Shown here one piece after another: positions 62,550 to 64,000 of a stretch of DNA of 64,000 nucleotides. Source of the stretch: CAZZKJ01 sp964654695. GTDB taxonomy: Bacteria > Krumholzibacteriota > Krumholzibacteriia > WVZY01. The stretch's first letter is position 1; each line of letters begins with the position of its first letter. The notes beneath the pieces were generated by a model. That model saw only the letters and a program-made list of their open reading frames with translations, had not been told where the DNA came from and searched no databases. The DNA is taken from NCBI GenBank assembly GCA_964654695.1, contig CAZZKJ010000002.1:62001-126000 (forward strand). The letters run 5' to 3'. A program made the translations under genes and the position numbers.

Positions 62550-63707
62550 TTATTCTACCTCCAGAATGTGCACAAGCGCGGATCCTCCGGTGCCACCCAT
62601 GTTCTGGGCCAAACCGCGCTTTGCGTTTTTGATTTGTCTTTTGCCGGCTTCCTGTCGAAGCTGTGTTACGATTTCATGTATCTGGGCGATGCCCGTCGCC
62701 CCTACCGGATGGCCCTTGGACTTCAGCCCTCCGCTGGGATTCACGGGGATTTCGCCGTCTATCCTGGTTTTGCCGGCTTCCACGGCTTTGCCTCCATGGC
62801 CTTTTTCAAAGAATCCCAGAGCTTCTGTTACGCAAATCTCGGCTATGGTGAAACAGTCGTGGACTTCGGCAAAGTCAATGTCCTTTGGGCCCACGCCGGC
62901 CATCTTGTATGCTTTTTCAGCCGCAACGGCGGTCGCATTCAGGAAAGTCAAGTCCTTGCGTGAATGAAGAGCGATGGTATCGGTTGCGTGCCCGGATCCG
63001 GATATCTTGATTACCGGTTTGCCGGTCATTTTCCCGGCCATTTCCAGCGGCACTATGACCGCAGCCGCTGCTCCATCGGTAATGGGAGAACAATGAAGAA
63101 GCCTGAGAGGATCGGCAACCATGGTGGAGTTCATCACCTGTTCGACGGTCACCTTGAAGGGATACTGGGCGTGTGGATTATCGGCGCCGTTGTCATGATT
63201 CTTAACCGCGACTTCAGCCAGCTGCTCGAGCGTGGTTCCATACTTGTGCATGTGGGCGGTGGCCATCAACGCGTAAAGCCCCGGGAACGTCAGGCCGTTA
63301 TAAGCTTCATATTCCTGGTCGGCGGCTGTGGCCAGCGCGTACGTAGCTTCTCCTCCGTCGATATCCGTCATCTTTTCAACACCGCTTACCAGGACAATGT
63401 CATTCATGCCGCTGGCCACATCCATCATTCCCATTCTAAGGGCCACACCGCCGGACGCGCACGCGCTTTCAACGCGCGTCGCGGGGGCCGGATTTATGCC
63501 CAGATAATCGGAGAGGAGCGAAGCGATGTGTTCCTGCCCGGCGAAAAGCCCCCCGCTCATGGTACCGACGTACATCGAATCGATCCTGTCTACACCGGCG
63601 TCCTTAACGGCTGCCAGAGCGCTCTCGACGAAAAGATCCCGCATGGACTTTTCCCAGAGTTCTCCCCATTTCTGTATGCCGATACCGATTACTGCAACTT
63701 CCCGCAT
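62550..63707 (-). CDS. SCP-x-type thiolase (acetyl-CoA acetyltransferase-like)
   Basis: Thiolase-superfamily protein of 385 residues with the acyl-binding Cys in ESACASGGVALRMG (about residue 83), the His motif GGLKSKGHPVGATGIAQ and the DIDFAEVHDCFTIAEIC segment. The missing C-terminal Cys motif of classical thiolases is typical of the archaeal/SCP-x group that pairs with a DUF35 protein, as here. AGGAGG precedes the ATG. It may act in ketoacyl-CoA chemistry linked to the adjacent carboxylase operon; the exact reaction is unproven. Confidence 0.9.
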   Translation of the reverse strand: MREVAVIGIGIQKWGELWEKSMRDLFVESALAAVKDAGVDRIDSMYVGTMSGGLFAGQEHIASLLSDYLGINPAPATRVESACASGGVALRMGMMDVASGMNDIVLVSGVEKMTDIDGGEATYALATAADQEYEAYNGLTFPGLYALMATAHMHKYGTTLEQLAEVAVKNHDNGADNPHAQYPFKVTVEQVMNSTMVADPLRLLHCSPITDGAAAAVIVPLEMAGKMTGKPVIKISGSGHATDTIALHSRKDLTFLNATAVAAEKAYKMAGVGPKDIDFAEVHDCFTIAEICVTEALGFFEKGHGGKAVEAGKTRIDGEIPVNPSGGLKSKGHPVGATGIAQIHEIVTQLRQEAGKRQIKNAKRGLAQNMGGTGGSALVHILEVE

Positions 63708-63852
63708 GTTTTGCCTCCTGTTTTATTTCTTTTTTTATAAAACTTCTATGAAATCCCGCAGTGTCCCTCGGATCGGCGGCGGCTCCCTAAGCGCTTCGCC
63801 GTTCAGGACCATATTCCATACCCCGTGCCGGTTTGCGTGGTGCATCCGCGGA

Positions 63853-64000
63853 TCAGTCTTCTATTTTGTTTATTTTGCCCCTCAGCTTGGCATATTCTCC
63901 GTATTCCAGATAGCGCTTGTTGTTATCCAGCATTTCCCTGGTTTTGAAAGTCATATCCTGAACTTCCTTGATTCTCTCGGTCGCCGTAAGAACGAACGCG
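63853..64000 (-). CDS. Partial CDS running off the end of the window
   Basis: C-terminal fragment only. The frame ending in TGA at 63853-63855 reads ATERIKEVQDMTFKTREMLD, then NNKRYLEYGEYAKLRGKINK, IED: a charged coiled-coil-like tail. The rest lies beyond 64000, so no function can be given. Confidence 0.5.
   Translation of the reverse strand, partial: AFVLTATERIKEVQDMTFKTREMLDNNKRYLEYGEYAKLRGKINKIED

Noticed and set aside
57501..63707. Propionyl-CoA carboxylase instead of methylcrotonyl-type for the carboxylase operon
   Set aside because: Cannot be excluded. The adjacent hydratase and MccB-like carboxyltransferase segments favour leucine degradation, but no isovaleryl-CoA dehydrogenase or HMG-CoA lyase is in the window.

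Overview
The window looks like a draft-genome contig from an uncultured, Gram-negative, mesophilic bacterium. Evidence for an outer membrane comes from a FadL-type barrel, a second predicted barrel, several lipoproteins with lipoboxes and a multiheme c-type cytochrome. Gene content (two-CW protein, cyclic-nucleotide/ferredoxin protein, extreme multiheme cytochrome, complete acyl-CoA degradation modules) resembles Deltaproteobacteria-like or candidate-phylum genomes from anoxic settings, but I cannot assign a phylum. A 100-N run marks an assembly gap of placeholder length. I see no rRNA, tRNA, CRISPR array, prophage or complete IS element.

Layout. 0-5 kb: GT39 glycosyltransferase, MscS channel, PEBP-like protein, truncated two-CW protein, ferredoxin-NADP reductase, TPR protein. 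5-15.5 kb: fatty-acid block, with an acyl-CoA synthetase, FadL porin and SGNH lipase-like lipoprotein on + facing a fadN-fadA-fadE beta-oxidation operon on -. 16-19 kb: NlpC/P60 lipoprotein, GbsR-like regulator, polyprenyl diphosphate synthase, small exported protein. 18.9-26.2 kb: the most interesting region, a - strand operon of a roughly 42-heme cytochrome, a predicted outer-membrane beta-barrel and a cyclic-nucleotide-binding/4x[4Fe-4S] protein, divergent from a predicted diheme b-type membrane cytochrome. Together they suggest a trans-envelope electron conduit. 26.5-44.5 kb: mixed housekeeping and unknown genes (secreted protein with a structured leader, long transketolase-like enzyme, receiver protein, sucrose-phosphate-synthase-like glycosyltransferase with a P-loop kinase, cyclophilin, NAD-dependent DNA ligase, M49 peptidase, MBL hydrolase, antiporter with a lipobox). 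44.5-53.7 kb: a dense + strand run of membrane and surface-polysaccharide genes (PAP2 phosphatase, NHL propeller, methyltransferase, two glycosyltransferases, flippase, unknown 641-residue protein). 53.8-57.5 kb: EamA transporter, a receiver-domain remnant, DUF1028 protein, peptidase T. 57.5-63.7 kb: biotin-dependent acyl-CoA carboxylase operon with enoyl-CoA hydratase, probably leucine/branched-acyl degradation, followed by a DUF35/thiolase pair.

An unexplained structural theme is a dispersed intergenic repeat of about 85 bp, with four good copies (9.84, 15.49, 15.74 and 62.03 kb) and one diverged copy (31.14 kb). Each good copy folds into a three-tier hairpin, and differences between copies are compensatory or G-U in one orientation, which points to a conserved RNA or hairpin element.

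Functionally, long-chain and branched-chain acyl substrates could be imported (FadL), activated (acyl-CoA synthetase) and oxidised (FadN/A/E, carboxylase module). The reducing equivalents could pass through quinol to the b-cytochrome/multiheme conduit. This link is inference from gene content, not shown by the sequence.
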